The translations under genes and the position numbers were made by a program. Source: Pedobacter sp. AJM (GTDB taxonomy: Bacteria > Bacteroidota > Bacteroidia > Sphingobacteriales > Sphingobacteriaceae). From it: 64,000 nt of DNA. The stretch is taken from the NCBI RefSeq assembly GCF_002197755.1, contig NZ_NHOT01000011.1, forward strand, positions 1 through 64,000, read 5' to 3'. Numbering within the stretch: position 1 is the stretch's first letter; the number at the start of each line of letters is the position of its first letter. Below, piece after piece: positions 43,301 through 52,719 of the stretch. The notes under the pieces were generated by a model that was not told the DNA's origin, searched no databases, and worked only from the letters and a program-made list of their open reading frames with translations.

Positions 43301-46300
43301 GTACCGTTGTTGGCGACAAAACAGAGATCAGTGCTTTAACCGATATGCTGAACGAAACTGGTGCAACGGCCGGGCAAACACATCTGGGTTCAGTCAAAAC
43401 ACAGATCGGCCACACCAAATGTGCCGCCGGTATTGCCGGCTTAATTAAGGCCTCACTTGCCGTTTACCATGGCATTAAACCACCAACCATTCATTTAAAA
43501 ACACCGAATAGTTTTTACAATGCACAAACAAGTCCTTTTGCCTTCCATACTGAGGCTGGTTTATGGATGGATCGAAAACGTTATGCCGGAGTGAGTGCCT
43601 TTGGCTTTGGTGGAACCAATTTCCATGCCGTGCTGGAAAGTGGCAAAAATATAGAAAATGAACATCCCATACTGAAATCGTGGCCATCAGAATTATTTGT
43701 GTTCAGGGGTGATACTTACGATGAAGCAAAAACGAGTCTTAACAACATCAAAAATTTACTGGAAATTAATGCTCAGATCGCGCTGAAAGATTTAGCCTTC
43801 AGCCTGGCAACAGGTAGCCAGAAGACCGTTCAAATGAGTATTGTAGCCAATAATGCTGAAGATCTAGTGATGAAAATTGACCTGGTTTTATCTGGTATAG
43901 AAAGTAAAGACACCTATAAAACGAATATAAAAGAAGGCAAAGTAGCCTTTCTGTTCCCAGGACAAGGCAGCCAGCGGATTAACATGGCCAGAGATCTTTT
44001 TGTGATTTTTCCTGAAATGAGGAAGTTGTTAAAGGACTATCCTGATCATGAAAAAATATTGTTCCCGAATGCAGTATTTGATCCTGAATCTGTCAAAAAA
44101 CAAAAAGAAAACATCAAAGATACACGGATGGCCCAACCACTACTTGGCGTTGTTGACCTGGCCATTGCAAAATTACTCCAGTCTTTTGGTATTCAGCCTG
44201 ATATGGTTGCCGGCCACAGTTACGGCGAATTACCGGCACTTTGTTTTGCAGGCGCTTTTGAAGATGACCAACTGGTTAAATTAAGTGCCGAAAGGGCACA
44301 GTCAATTCTGGATGCGGTTACGGATGGAGATCCCGGAAGTATGCTGGCGGTAAGTGTAAAACGTGAAGATTTAAACAGCCTGCTTTCTGGCGTAGACCAT
44401 GTTTATCCCGTAAACTTTAATGCGCCAACGCAGTGCGTTATAGCAGGTTCAACACCTGGCATTCAGCATTTGGCGGCTAAACTCAAAGCGGCAAAAGTGT
44501 CTTACCGGCAGCTGGAAGTAGCCTGTGCTTTTCATAGCCCGGTGGTAGCCAAATCTAAAGAACTTTATCGCGATGTACTGACAAAAGTTTCATTTAACAA
44601 TATTGAACTGCCTGTTTGGTCGAACACTACGGCCAATGAATATCCTACAAATGCAGCAGCCATTAAGGAACGTTTAACGGAACACCTGGTTCAGCCGGTA
44701 CTTTTTGTTGATCAGCTGAATAATATGTATCAAGCTGGCGCGAGAATTTTTATCGAAGTAGGCCCAGGTAAAGTACTAAGCGGATTAACAAAAGCCTGTA
44801 TCGGTAAAGATGAAACTATATTTCATACCGAAGATCAGGGACAGAATAAACTGAGTAACCTGCTTGGAACTTTAGCCAGCTATATTTCAACCGGAAGAAG
44901 CATCAATCTGGAGAAATTATTTAAGGGAAGATCAGCAACCATGATCCAGGTTGATCAACCATTATTATACAAAAAAAGTTCAGCCATTTGGCATGTAAAT
45001 GGTCAGCATGCCATCCCATCCAACGGAAAGCTTCCTGAAAACGGTGCTGCTCCGATTACCAAACCCATCATCCTCATGAAAGAAACACAAAGCCAAAGTA
45101 TCAATCAACAGGTTACCACATCAGCAACAGACATGATGATGCAGGAATACCTGCATAGCATGAAAACTTTAATTCAGGCACAACGTGATGTGATGCTGTC
45201 TTTTCTGGGGCAAAACCCATCGGTTCAGATACCCGCTTACCCGCAGCCACAGAATGATTATCCAAACCAGGTTCCTATCAAAATTGAAAATCAGTTAACG
45301 GGTCAGGTGGAAATTTCTCCTGTGATGGAAGTAAAATCTGCAGTACTGGTGCAGAAAGATATTAAACAAATTCTCCTGCAAATTGTGAGTGATAAAACAG
45401 GCTATCCTCAGGAAATGCTGGGCATGGAAATGGATCTGGAAGCCGACCTGAGTATCGATTCCATTAAGCGGGTGGAAATTATCGGCGCATTACGTACTGA
45501 ACTGGGTGGTTTTTCTGAACTGAATCTTCCGGAAGATAAGATCATGGAGCAGCTGGCAGGCTTAAAAACACTGAGCAGCTTAGTGAACTGGATTACAGAA
45601 AACACACAACAGCAGGCACCTGAAATCCAGGTGGTGATTTCCACACAAATTGCAACGCCGCAAAAATTGTCTGTCGATCAGTTAAAACTGGCTATACTGG
45701 AAGTAGTAAGTGAAAAAACAGGCTATCCGAAAGAAATGCTGGGCATGGATTTAGACCTCGAGGCCGATTTAAGTATCGATTCGATTAAGCGCATGGAAAT
45801 TATTGCCTCACTTAAAGAGAAAGTTGGTTTCGGTGCTCAAGGCGAGCAGACGGATGATTTAATGGAAAAATTAGCCGCCATAAAAACCCTGAAAAGCCTG
45901 GTGAACTGGATCGCGGATATTGAAACCGAAACCACCGAAATACTGATTGAAGCGAAAAAAATAATAGAAGACAGTATTGACGACCAAACGGTTAAAGAGA
46001 AACTTTCGCGTTTACGTTTCGAACTCACTCCTGCGGCACTAACCATTACAGAGGCGGCGATATTAAAAGATCAACGTTTTGCACTTATGAATGATGGTGG
46101 CGGACAAGCTTTAAAAATTAAGGCGATGCTTGAAAAACATGGTGCCATTGCAGATATTGTAAACTTTGACGATGCACTTGAAAGCTATCAGGGCTTAATT
46201 ATCCTGAACATGTTTGAAGCACAAAAAAAAGCAGGTATCCTGGATCATTTCTCTACCATTAAAAAACTCAACTTCGATAAGGTGAAATGGGTTTATCTGA

Positions 46301-47421
46301 TCGCCGATACAAAAAGGTATTTCAATGCAGAATCAGATATTTCTTTTCTGAGAAATTACCAGGGCTATTCGGGTTTCTTTAAAAGCCTGGATCGGGAATA
46401 CGAACACACCAAATGTCGCTTTATCAGCCTGGAGACTAAAATGTCGGCAGATGAAATTGCCAACGTAACCTTAAATGAAATCCTAAATCCGGATAAGCCT
46501 TCTGAAGTGATTTACAATGACCATAAAAGGCATATCATGGAACTGATCCCCACACAGCTGAGTATGGAAACTGATGAGGAACATATCAAACTGGATAAGG
46601 AAGCCGTAGTGTTGGTTCTGGGTGGCGCACAAGGCATTACGGCAGAATTGATGATACATTTCGCAAAAGATTATCCATGCCGCTACATTTTAGTAGGCCG
46701 CTCAGCCAACCCGCAGTTAAGCCTTCAGGAAGCGACTTCAAAATTAGAAACTAAAGACGACATCAGGCACTACGTCATTCAACAGGGGCAATTTCCCACA
46801 CCTGCAGAAATTGAAAAGGAAACCAGCCGGATTTACAAAAACAACCAGATCCTCCGATGCATTTCCATGCTGGAAGAAGGTGGCTCTACCGTGGTTTATG
46901 AATCATTAGACTTAAGGGATGAAGATGGCCTGACCAGATTGATCAAACAGGTTTATCAGGACTTTGGAAGGATTGACGGCGTGGTACATGGTGCCGGGCT
47001 ACTGGAAGATAAATTGTTCAGCAGTAAAACTTCCGAATCTTTTGGAAGAGTTTTCGATACCAAGGTGACGCCTTTACGGGTACTTGCAGAGCAACTCCGG
47101 CCAGAAACCCAGTTCGTTATTCTCTTCTCCAGCATTGCATCGGTATACGGTAACCGCGGGCAAACAGATTATGCGGCGGCAAACAGCGTAATGGATAAAT
47201 ATGCCTGGGCTTTGAAACAAAAAATAAAGGGAAAAGTAATGGCCATTAACTGGGGACCCTGGAAAGGCGCCGGAATGGTTTCACCAACGCTTGAAAAAGA
47301 ATACCAGCGCCGGGGCATTGCACTGATTCCCTTGCAGGATGGAATGAAAACTTTCTTGAACGAACTGAAGTATGGCAAAGAAAGCCAGGTGTTAATTATG
47401 GCTGGTAATACCTGGACTTAA
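40390..47421 (+). CDS. Multidomain lipid/polyketide synthase: NMO-NMO-KS-AT-ACP-ACP-KR
   Basis: The 2343-residue protein has these domains in order. About 1-280: a degenerate NMO/PfaD-like barrel (QGGVGIHTAASLIAQGAAG). About 290-640: a full NMO-type barrel with the FMN motif GRECGGHVGP, the probable enoyl reductase. About 645-1090: ketosynthase, Cys833 in DAACASSLAAI, His in EAHGTGTV and QIGHTKCAAG. About 1190-1500: acyltransferase, Ser1277 in AGHSYGEL. Two ACPs with LSIDSIKR, Ser1691 and Ser1798. About 2070-2343: ketoreductase, GGAQGITAEL and Tyr2261. The LSIDSIKR ACP style and trans-ER relative recall PfaA and PfaD of PUFA synthases, here fused. Dehydratase and PPTase come from the next gene. 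Confidence 0.9.
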   Translation: MNRHTLIGLTPFEIPDTTLVTSLAKTSCFPVLSLGHDQIKAVQALKILSEQTMTDYGICFNSEALLQIEIPTGVSLIIAPFGFAFVKPPAAKVIYQVFDLESAKNAKAAGAHGIIIKGNEGAGKVARESSFVLFQRVMKAALGIPVWVQGGVGIHTAASLIAQGAAGVILDSQLALFKECAAPVELKAICGKLNGTETRLIDHHRVLVRPHSPVLPEDSQNYSTLKTYFKGYDLHTSYLPMGQDISLSIDLFERYKKLDKLVFGFKTSIFGHLKQAKALNTISAHNALATDLNIKYPIAQGPMTRVSDVPLFADAVSTAGALSFVALSLLKGNAAKNLIDQTKALAGAKTWGVGILGFAPQELRDEQQQYILAAKPPVLLIAGGRPSQAKPFEKAGIKTFLHVPSTALLDMYLKEGARRFVFEGRECGGHVGPLSSMVLWEKQIERLLKEEKPEEISIFFAGGIHDAFSAAFISIMAAPLAAKGMKIGVLMGTAYLYTQEAVSTGAILNKFQQEAMQAQDTILLETAPGHETRCLNSSFAGFFNQEKSRLQAEGTDKKLIWEKLESLNVGRLRIAAKGIERQGDQLIEISEQEQTELGMYMIGQIAPMHQEVISLADLHEEVATKNFSYIDQAILPAPPKSETKSLDVAIVGMACIFPGAKNLDEYWRNIVLGKDSVTEVPDERWNKDVYYDPESTAGDMSHSKWGGFIPQIDFDPLEFGIPPQSLAAIEPTQLLTLLVAKQAMQHAGYGDQGVDKENVSVIIGAEGGNDLANSYSFRCFYKQVFGEMPAEVDAALPKMTEDSFPGILANVISGRITNRLNLGGRNFTVDAACASSLAAIDLACQELFLEKSDMVLAGGADLHNGINDYLMFSSTHALSKKGRCATFDSEADGIALGEGIAMVVLKRHEDALRDGDTIYTVIKGVGGSSDGKSLGLTAPRKNGQINALERAYGQAGIMPSSVGLIEAHGTGTVVGDKTEISALTDMLNETGATAGQTHLGSVKTQIGHTKCAAGIAGLIKASLAVYHGIKPPTIHLKTPNSFYNAQTSPFAFHTEAGLWMDRKRYAGVSAFGFGGTNFHAVLESGKNIENEHPILKSWPSELFVFRGDTYDEAKTSLNNIKNLLEINAQIALKDLAFSLATGSQKTVQMSIVANNAEDLVMKIDLVLSGIESKDTYKTNIKEGKVAFLFPGQGSQRINMARDLFVIFPEMRKLLKDYPDHEKILFPNAVFDPESVKKQKENIKDTRMAQPLLGVVDLAIAKLLQSFGIQPDMVAGHSYGELPALCFAGAFEDDQLVKLSAERAQSILDAVTDGDPGSMLAVSVKREDLNSLLSGVDHVYPVNFNAPTQCVIAGSTPGIQHLAAKLKAAKVSYRQLEVACAFHSPVVAKSKELYRDVLTKVSFNNIELPVWSNTTANEYPTNAAAIKERLTEHLVQPVLFVDQLNNMYQAGARIFIEVGPGKVLSGLTKACIGKDETIFHTEDQGQNKLSNLLGTLASYISTGRSINLEKLFKGRSATMIQVDQPLLYKKSSAIWHVNGQHAIPSNGKLPENGAAPITKPIILMKETQSQSINQQVTTSATDMMMQEYLHSMKTLIQAQRDVMLSFLGQNPSVQIPAYPQPQNDYPNQVPIKIENQLTGQVEISPVMEVKSAVLVQKDIKQILLQIVSDKTGYPQEMLGMEMDLEADLSIDSIKRVEIIGALRTELGGFSELNLPEDKIMEQLAGLKTLSSLVNWITENTQQQAPEIQVVISTQIATPQKLSVDQLKLAILEVVSEKTGYPKEMLGMDLDLEADLSIDSIKRMEIIASLKEKVGFGAQGEQTDDLMEKLAAIKTLKSLVNWIADIETETTEILIEAKKIIEDSIDDQTVKEKLSRLRFELTPAALTITEAAILKDQRFALMNDGGGQALKIKAMLEKHGAIADIVNFDDALESYQGLIILNMFEAQKKAGILDHFSTIKKLNFDKVKWVYLIADTKRYFNAESDISFLRNYQGYSGFFKSLDREYEHTKCRFISLETKMSADEIANVTLNEILNPDKPSEVIYNDHKRHIMELIPTQLSMETDEEHIKLDKEAVVLVLGGAQGITAELMIHFAKDYPCRYILVGRSANPQLSLQEATSKLETKDDIRHYVIQQGQFPTPAEIEKETSRIYKNNQILRCISMLEEGGSTVVYESLDLRDEDGLTRLIKQVYQDFGRIDGVVHGAGLLEDKLFSSKTSESFGRVFDTKVTPLRVLAEQLRPETQFVILFSSIASVYGNRGQTDYAAANSVMDKYAWALKQKIKGKVMAINWGPWKGAGMVSPTLEKEYQRRGIALIPLQDGMKTFLNELKYGKESQVLIMAGNTWT

Positions 47422-47434
47422 CCCATTTACAACT

Positions 47435-50400
47435 ATGACGAAGAAAAGTGATGTTGCAATTATAGGGATGTCTTGTACATTTCCCGGGGCGAAGAATGTC
47501 CAAATCTTCTGGGAAAATATATTAAATGGCGTAGATTCTACCCAAACCGTTCCTGCTGATCGGATCGACCCGGTTCATTTTGATCAATCGGCGACAGGCG
47601 TAGATCGTTTTTACTGCAACAAAGGTGGTTTTATTCCAGAGTATAGCTTTGATCCGCAACGCTTTGGGATTTTACCCTTAGCTGTTGAAGGTACGGAGCC
47701 AGATCATTTGATTACGCTGGATTTGGTGCACAGTGCCCTGGAAGATGCGGCTATTTTCGAAAGAAATTACAGTCTTGATAAAACCGGCATTGTCATCGGC
47801 AAAGGCAATTACACTGGTCCCGGAGCAACCAGGGCCATTGAAATCGTGAGAACAGGAGAACAGATTTCCAGCATACTCAAAAACCTTATTCCTCATTTAT
47901 CTGATGCAGACCTGGAAAAAGTAAAACAGGAGTTTCAGTTAAAAAAAGGCCGTTTTAGTGCAGATACCGCCATGGGATTGATCCCTAATCTGGTCGCATC
48001 ACTGGTGGCTAACCGGTTTAACCTGGGTGGTTTGGCCTTTACACTTGATGCCGCCTGCGCAAGTTCACTTCTAGCTGTCGATCACGCCATACAGGAGCTA
48101 AACAGCGGACGCTGCGACATGATGATTGCAGGTGGTGTTCACTTGGGGCAAAACGCGGCTTTCTGGAGCATCTTTTCGCAACTCGGTGCCTTATCAAAAC
48201 AAGAAAAAATAAAGCCTTTTGATCAGCATGCCGATGGATTAATCATTGGTGAGGGTTGTGGCTTTGTCGTACTTAAAAAACTGGAAAATGCAATTCAGGA
48301 TCAGGATAAAATTTATGCGGTAATTAAAGGCGTTGGGGTAAGTAGTGATGGTAGTGGCACGAGCGTGATGAGTCCATCCGTTAAAGGTCAGCTGAAAGCT
48401 GTTACACAGGCCTGGCAAAATGCAGCACTTGAACCACAGCACATCGGATACCTGGAGGCGCATGGAACAGGAACACCATTAGGCGATAAAACGGAAGTTG
48501 AAACACTGAAACAGTTTTTTGGCCGGGATGAAACGCTGCCCAAAGCCGGAATCGGTTCGGTGAAATCAAATATCGGGCATGCCATGCCTGCCGCCGGTAT
48601 TGCAGGATTGATTAAAACTGCTTTAGCCCTGTACCATGGCGTAATCCCTCCTACTTTACACTGCGACGATCCATTGGCGCAATTGCAGGAAACCAGATTT
48701 TCTGCTGTTCAACAAACAACAGACTGGGAAAATTCGGGTTTACCAAAGCTGGCCGCCGTAAATGCTTTTGGCTTTGGCGGCATTAATGCGCATGTGGTTC
48801 TGGCTGGTTTTGATCAACCCAAAAAAGACGAAGTGATTGTACTTGCCCGTCAAACGCAGGAGGAATTATTGGAAGCCCTTAAAACGGAAGATTACCGTAA
48901 AGGATCGGGAAATTTCCGGATCGCCATCTTTAATCCAACTGTCGACAGGATCAATAAAGCCCTTAAAATTGTAACCAAAAATATGCCCTGGAAAAACAAG
49001 CAGGACATCTGGTACAGCAATCATCCCCTGCTTGAGGAAGGTGCTAAAATAGCTTTTGTTTTTCCAGGCCTGGATGGCTTATCTGGCGGAGAAGTAAATA
49101 GCGTAAGTAAATATTTCAACATCGAAACAAACGAACAGGAAACTAGCGATGGCCTGCTCAGTGATGCGCTTCAAACTTTAAATAAAAGCAGTGTTCTGGA
49201 TCAGGCACTAAAAAAATTAGGCCTGCGGTCTGACATGAACGCGGGCCACAGTTTAGGCGAATGGCTGGCTGCAAGATCTTCAGAACTGGCAGAAGAAAGT
49301 TCGGTAATGAATTTACTGAAGGTTTTAACACCCGAAACATTTGAACTAAAAGACTCACGCTTTATCGCCATCGGCTGTGGTGTAGAAAGCCTTGAACCTA
49401 TAATCAAAAATATTCCAGACCTGTATATTTCAAACGATAACTGCCCGCAACAGGCTATTCTATGCGGCAGCAAAAATGCGTTGGAAGAACTGATTCCTGT
49501 TTTAAAAAGGAAGCAGATCTTTCACCAGGTTTTACCTTTCCAATCAGGTTTCCACTCCCCTTTTGTAGCCGATAAACTGGAAGTCATCCTGGCAGGAATG
49601 AAAGACATGACTTTCAAAAAAACCACTACGCCATTGTGGTCGGCCACTACACTGGAAACTTACCCAGAAGGTTTCGAGGCCATCAGACAGTTAAGTGCAG
49701 AACATTTAATTAAACCGGTTCGTTTCCGGGAGCTGACAGAAAAGCTTTATCAGGAGGGCGCAAGAGTATTTATTCAGGTGGGTTCAGGTGGTTTAACCGG
49801 TTTTATTGATGATACCCTGAAAGGAAAAGAAATTAGTACAATCAGCGCCAATGTGCCTATCCGGTCTGGCATCGCACAATTACAAAGAGTTATAGCCGCC
49901 TTGTTTGTGGAGGGACGGGAAATTGGACTTGATTTTCTTGCACACAAAATATCCAGTCCGCTTAAGCAAAATAAGGGGATCAGGCTTGCACTGGGCTCAC
50001 CCATCATCCGAGACCTTGAGCACTTAAAAAGCCTGTCTAGTAAAAATCAGCCGAAGGCGAAACCGGTATTGGCCGATTCTTTACACCCGGTACTGAATGC
50101 TTTTAATGAAAACGTTTTAGAACTGATCAGCATGCAGGAAGAAATGATCGGGCATTTTGAAAATACAAATTTCAATGTCCGGCACCAGGCAAACATCGCA
50201 TACCAGCATCCTCTAAAACCCATCCGTCAAGCTTTCAGCCAAATGCTGGATGTCAGCCTGGATAATTGTCCGTATTTAATTGATCATTCCTTGTTGCGGC
50301 AGCCAAAGGGATGGCCAACGGTTGAAGATATGGACCCGGTAATCCCGATGACAATGATTTTTGAACTGTTTGCAGAAATTGCCCAAGCACAATCACCAGC

Positions 50401-51670
50401 AGATAAGATTTATAAAATCAGCAACATGCGTGTTTTCCAATGGATGAACGTGGTTAAACCCTTTCAGGAAACGGTTATCGGAGCATGGAAAGATGAGGAT
50501 ACCGTTTACCTCAATTTAGAACGCTTTGCCAATGCAGAGGTAAAACTCTCACCTTTTTTAAACACAGCGCCAGACCATAGTTTTGATATTGGCGAAAAGT
50601 TAAATATAGACCGGACAACGGAACAAATTTATGATGCCCATATGTTTCATGGTCCGGCCTACCAGGGCATTAAAAAAATTGTAGCTGTTGGCCAAAAAGG
50701 CATTACCGGAATTATTGAAGCAGCAGAAGGTAAGGGCTCACTACTGGATAATGCCGGACAGCTTTTTGGCTTATGGTTACAGCTCACGCTGGAAAAAGAC
50801 CGTATCGCCTTTCCTGTTAAAATACAGGAAATAGAATTTTTCGGCGAAATGGCCGATCAGGAAGGCACTTTTGAATGCACTTGTGTGCTGACAGATCTGA
50901 ACGATGAGTTTGCCACGGCCGATATCGTCATGAAAAAGGCCGGCAAAACCTGGCTGATTATTTCGGGCTGGCAAAACCGGCGACTGGAAATAGACGAACC
51001 GCTTTGGAATGTATCCATGTCGCCACTACGCAACCGCTTATCTGAAGAAATTGCACCTGGGGTTTTCCTTTTCGGAAATGCCTATTCGAGAGTGGTATCA
51101 TGGGATTTTATCCTGAAAAGATATTTCAACCAAACCGAAAAAAAATACCATAACAACCTTTTACCTAATAAAAGAAAAACGTGGATGATCAGCCGGGTAG
51201 CAGCAAAAGATGCAGTTAGAAATTTATTAAATACGGAAAAGCAACAGGCCTGCTACCCCATTACTTTCGAAATTTTTTCTGATGAGTTTCGCAAACCCTA
51301 TGTAAAAGGCGGTTTAACTGAAGGAATACAGATTTCTATTGCCCATAAGGGAACAGATGCCGTTGGTATTGCCCGGTTTGATCAGGCCGTGGGAATAGAC
51401 ATAGAGACCATCGAAGAAAGAAGTCCTACCTTTTTCGACCTGGTTTTTAATGACCACGAACTCGAACTTTTAGCACAAAAAGATAAAAAGGAATGGGCAA
51501 CCCGCTTCTGGGTAGCCAAAGAAGCATATGGCAAATTTTTAGGCAAAGGCTTACAGGGAAATCCCAAAGCTTATACCATAGAAAAAATTAATGGTGATGA
51601 ACTCATCATTAATAACATCACAATCAAAACAATTCAACATCAAAACTATATCATCGGATGGACACTATAA
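47435..51670 (+). CDS. Multidomain lipid/polyketide synthase: KS-AT-DH-PPTase
   Basis: The 1411-residue protein opens with an intact ketosynthase (Cys208 in DAACASSLLAV, EAHGTGTPLGD, NIGHAMPAAG). A shorter acyltransferase follows, with Ser606 in AGHSLGEW and GFHSPFVA. At about 935-1180 is a hot-dog dehydratase, His951 in LIDHSLL and Asp1105 in LDNAGQLFGLWL. The end (about 1230-1411) is a Sfp-like phosphopantetheinyl transferase with VGIDIE (Asp1322) and FWVAKEAYGKFLGKGL. So the synthase can activate its own ACPs. A KS/CLF-type partner is not needed, as both KS have their Cys. It begins 13 bases after the first synthase and overlaps the ACP gene by 13. Confidence 0.9.
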   Translation: MTKKSDVAIIGMSCTFPGAKNVQIFWENILNGVDSTQTVPADRIDPVHFDQSATGVDRFYCNKGGFIPEYSFDPQRFGILPLAVEGTEPDHLITLDLVHSALEDAAIFERNYSLDKTGIVIGKGNYTGPGATRAIEIVRTGEQISSILKNLIPHLSDADLEKVKQEFQLKKGRFSADTAMGLIPNLVASLVANRFNLGGLAFTLDAACASSLLAVDHAIQELNSGRCDMMIAGGVHLGQNAAFWSIFSQLGALSKQEKIKPFDQHADGLIIGEGCGFVVLKKLENAIQDQDKIYAVIKGVGVSSDGSGTSVMSPSVKGQLKAVTQAWQNAALEPQHIGYLEAHGTGTPLGDKTEVETLKQFFGRDETLPKAGIGSVKSNIGHAMPAAGIAGLIKTALALYHGVIPPTLHCDDPLAQLQETRFSAVQQTTDWENSGLPKLAAVNAFGFGGINAHVVLAGFDQPKKDEVIVLARQTQEELLEALKTEDYRKGSGNFRIAIFNPTVDRINKALKIVTKNMPWKNKQDIWYSNHPLLEEGAKIAFVFPGLDGLSGGEVNSVSKYFNIETNEQETSDGLLSDALQTLNKSSVLDQALKKLGLRSDMNAGHSLGEWLAARSSELAEESSVMNLLKVLTPETFELKDSRFIAIGCGVESLEPIIKNIPDLYISNDNCPQQAILCGSKNALEELIPVLKRKQIFHQVLPFQSGFHSPFVADKLEVILAGMKDMTFKKTTTPLWSATTLETYPEGFEAIRQLSAEHLIKPVRFRELTEKLYQEGARVFIQVGSGGLTGFIDDTLKGKEISTISANVPIRSGIAQLQRVIAALFVEGREIGLDFLAHKISSPLKQNKGIRLALGSPIIRDLEHLKSLSSKNQPKAKPVLADSLHPVLNAFNENVLELISMQEEMIGHFENTNFNVRHQANIAYQHPLKPIRQAFSQMLDVSLDNCPYLIDHSLLRQPKGWPTVEDMDPVIPMTMIFELFAEIAQAQSPADKIYKISNMRVFQWMNVVKPFQETVIGAWKDEDTVYLNLERFANAEVKLSPFLNTAPDHSFDIGEKLNIDRTTEQIYDAHMFHGPAYQGIKKIVAVGQKGITGIIEAAEGKGSLLDNAGQLFGLWLQLTLEKDRIAFPVKIQEIEFFGEMADQEGTFECTCVLTDLNDEFATADIVMKKAGKTWLIISGWQNRRLEIDEPLWNVSMSPLRNRLSEEIAPGVFLFGNAYSRVVSWDFILKRYFNQTEKKYHNNLLPNKRKTWMISRVAAKDAVRNLLNTEKQQACYPITFEIFSDEFRKPYVKGGLTEGIQISIAHKGTDAVGIARFDQAVGIDIETIEERSPTFFDLVFNDHELELLAQKDKKEWATRFWVAKEAYGKFLGKGLQGNPKAYTIEKINGDELIINNITIKTIQHQNYIIGWTL

Positions 51671-51957
51671 CGACTACAAAATTAAGCAGCGAAGAGATTT
51701 TCAATCTCATGAAAAAATTTATAACTGAAGTAATCGGAGAAGAATTTGTGGAGGAAATGGATATCACACCAGAAAGTTCCTTTACCAAAGATTTAGAAAT
51801 GGACAGCATTGAGATTGTGTCCTTTTCAGAAAAAATCAAAGCTCATTTTGGCGATCAGATTGACTTTACGGGCTGGCTGTCATCAATGGATCTGGATCAA
51901 TTGATCAATCTCAACCTGGGCATGATCATTTCTTACATCGAAGAATGCCAGTCTTAA
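51658..51957 (+). CDS. Free-standing acyl carrier protein
   Basis: The 99-residue protein has the carrier-protein fold with Ser in LEMDSIEIVSFSEK as the 4'-phosphopantetheine site and a preceding FTKDLEMD loop. It differs from housekeeping AcpP in its longer N-terminus and hydrophobic C-terminal helix. Its start overlaps the synthase end by 13 bases, and its end overlaps the hydrolase gene by 13. It may carry the primer, accept the finished chain, or hand it to the condensation-type acyltransferases. Confidence 0.88.
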   Translation: MDTITTTKLSSEEIFNLMKKFITEVIGEEFVEEMDITPESSFTKDLEMDSIEIVSFSEKIKAHFGDQIDFTGWLSSMDLDQLINLNLGMIISYIEECQS

Positions 51958-52709
51958 GGATTAATAACAAATCTGTACATATTCAGGAGCTGAATCAAAA
52001 CGCACCTGAAACCGTTGTGCTGGTGCATGGCATGTTCAGTAATTTATCGGTTTACTATTTCAACATCGCTCCTATTCTGGCTACGCATTTTCATGTAGTG
52101 CTGTATGATTTAAAAAGTCATGGCATGAGCGAGAAAACCCTGTCAGGTTATGATCTTGAAAGCATGACGAATGATTTAAAGTGCTTAATAGATGCACTGG
52201 ACTTAAAACAGGTTTATTTAGGTGGCTATAGTTTCGGTGGATTAATTGCATTGAAAATGGCTATCCGATTTCCAAACCTGGTTAAAAAACTGGCGGTGAT
52301 TGAAGCACCCGATCCCAGCGATGAAAAAGCCCGTGGCATCATTGAAGAATATAGCCGTGAGTTTCTGGAACATTATGTGGAAAATTTCACAGATACCACC
52401 AAAGTTAAAATGGGAAAACGGCAAATGGAAAAGAATCACCGCATGTATGAATACCTTTTTCATCAAACCTCCATTAAAGAAGATATGATTCTGGAGAAGG
52501 ATTTTTTTGAGGATGGTGCCATTAATCAACTTGATCAGGATGTGCTATTACTTTACGGTTTGACATCAAATTGCCTTGATGCCGGTAAAAACTTAAATCA
52601 AAAAATTAAAAATTCATCGATTCAAATTGTTGATGGAGACCATAATATTCCAATACAGGAGCCACAACTCATTGGAGAGGCGCTATTAAATTTCTTTCAA
52701 CAAAAATAA
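51945..52709 (+). CDS. Alpha/beta hydrolase, probable chain-releasing thioesterase
   Basis: The 254-residue protein has the alpha/beta-hydrolase pattern: oxyanion loop VLVHGMFSNLS, nucleophile elbow GGYSFGGLIAL with Ser, late Asp near QDVLLLYG, and His in DGDHNIPIQEP. It is encoded inside a synthase operon between the ACP and glycosyltransferase genes, so release of the acyl chain from an ACP is the simplest role; an esterase acting on the lipid is the main alternative. The start overlaps the ACP gene by 13 bases. Confidence 0.85.
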   Translation: MPVLRINNKSVHIQELNQNAPETVVLVHGMFSNLSVYYFNIAPILATHFHVVLYDLKSHGMSEKTLSGYDLESMTNDLKCLIDALDLKQVYLGGYSFGGLIALKMAIRFPNLVKKLAVIEAPDPSDEKARGIIEEYSREFLEHYVENFTDTTKVKMGKRQMEKNHRMYEYLFHQTSIKEDMILEKDFFEDGAINQLDQDVLLLYGLTSNCLDAGKNLNQKIKNSSIQIVDGDHNIPIQEPQLIGEALLNFFQQK

Positions 52710-52719
52710 AAAAGCATTG

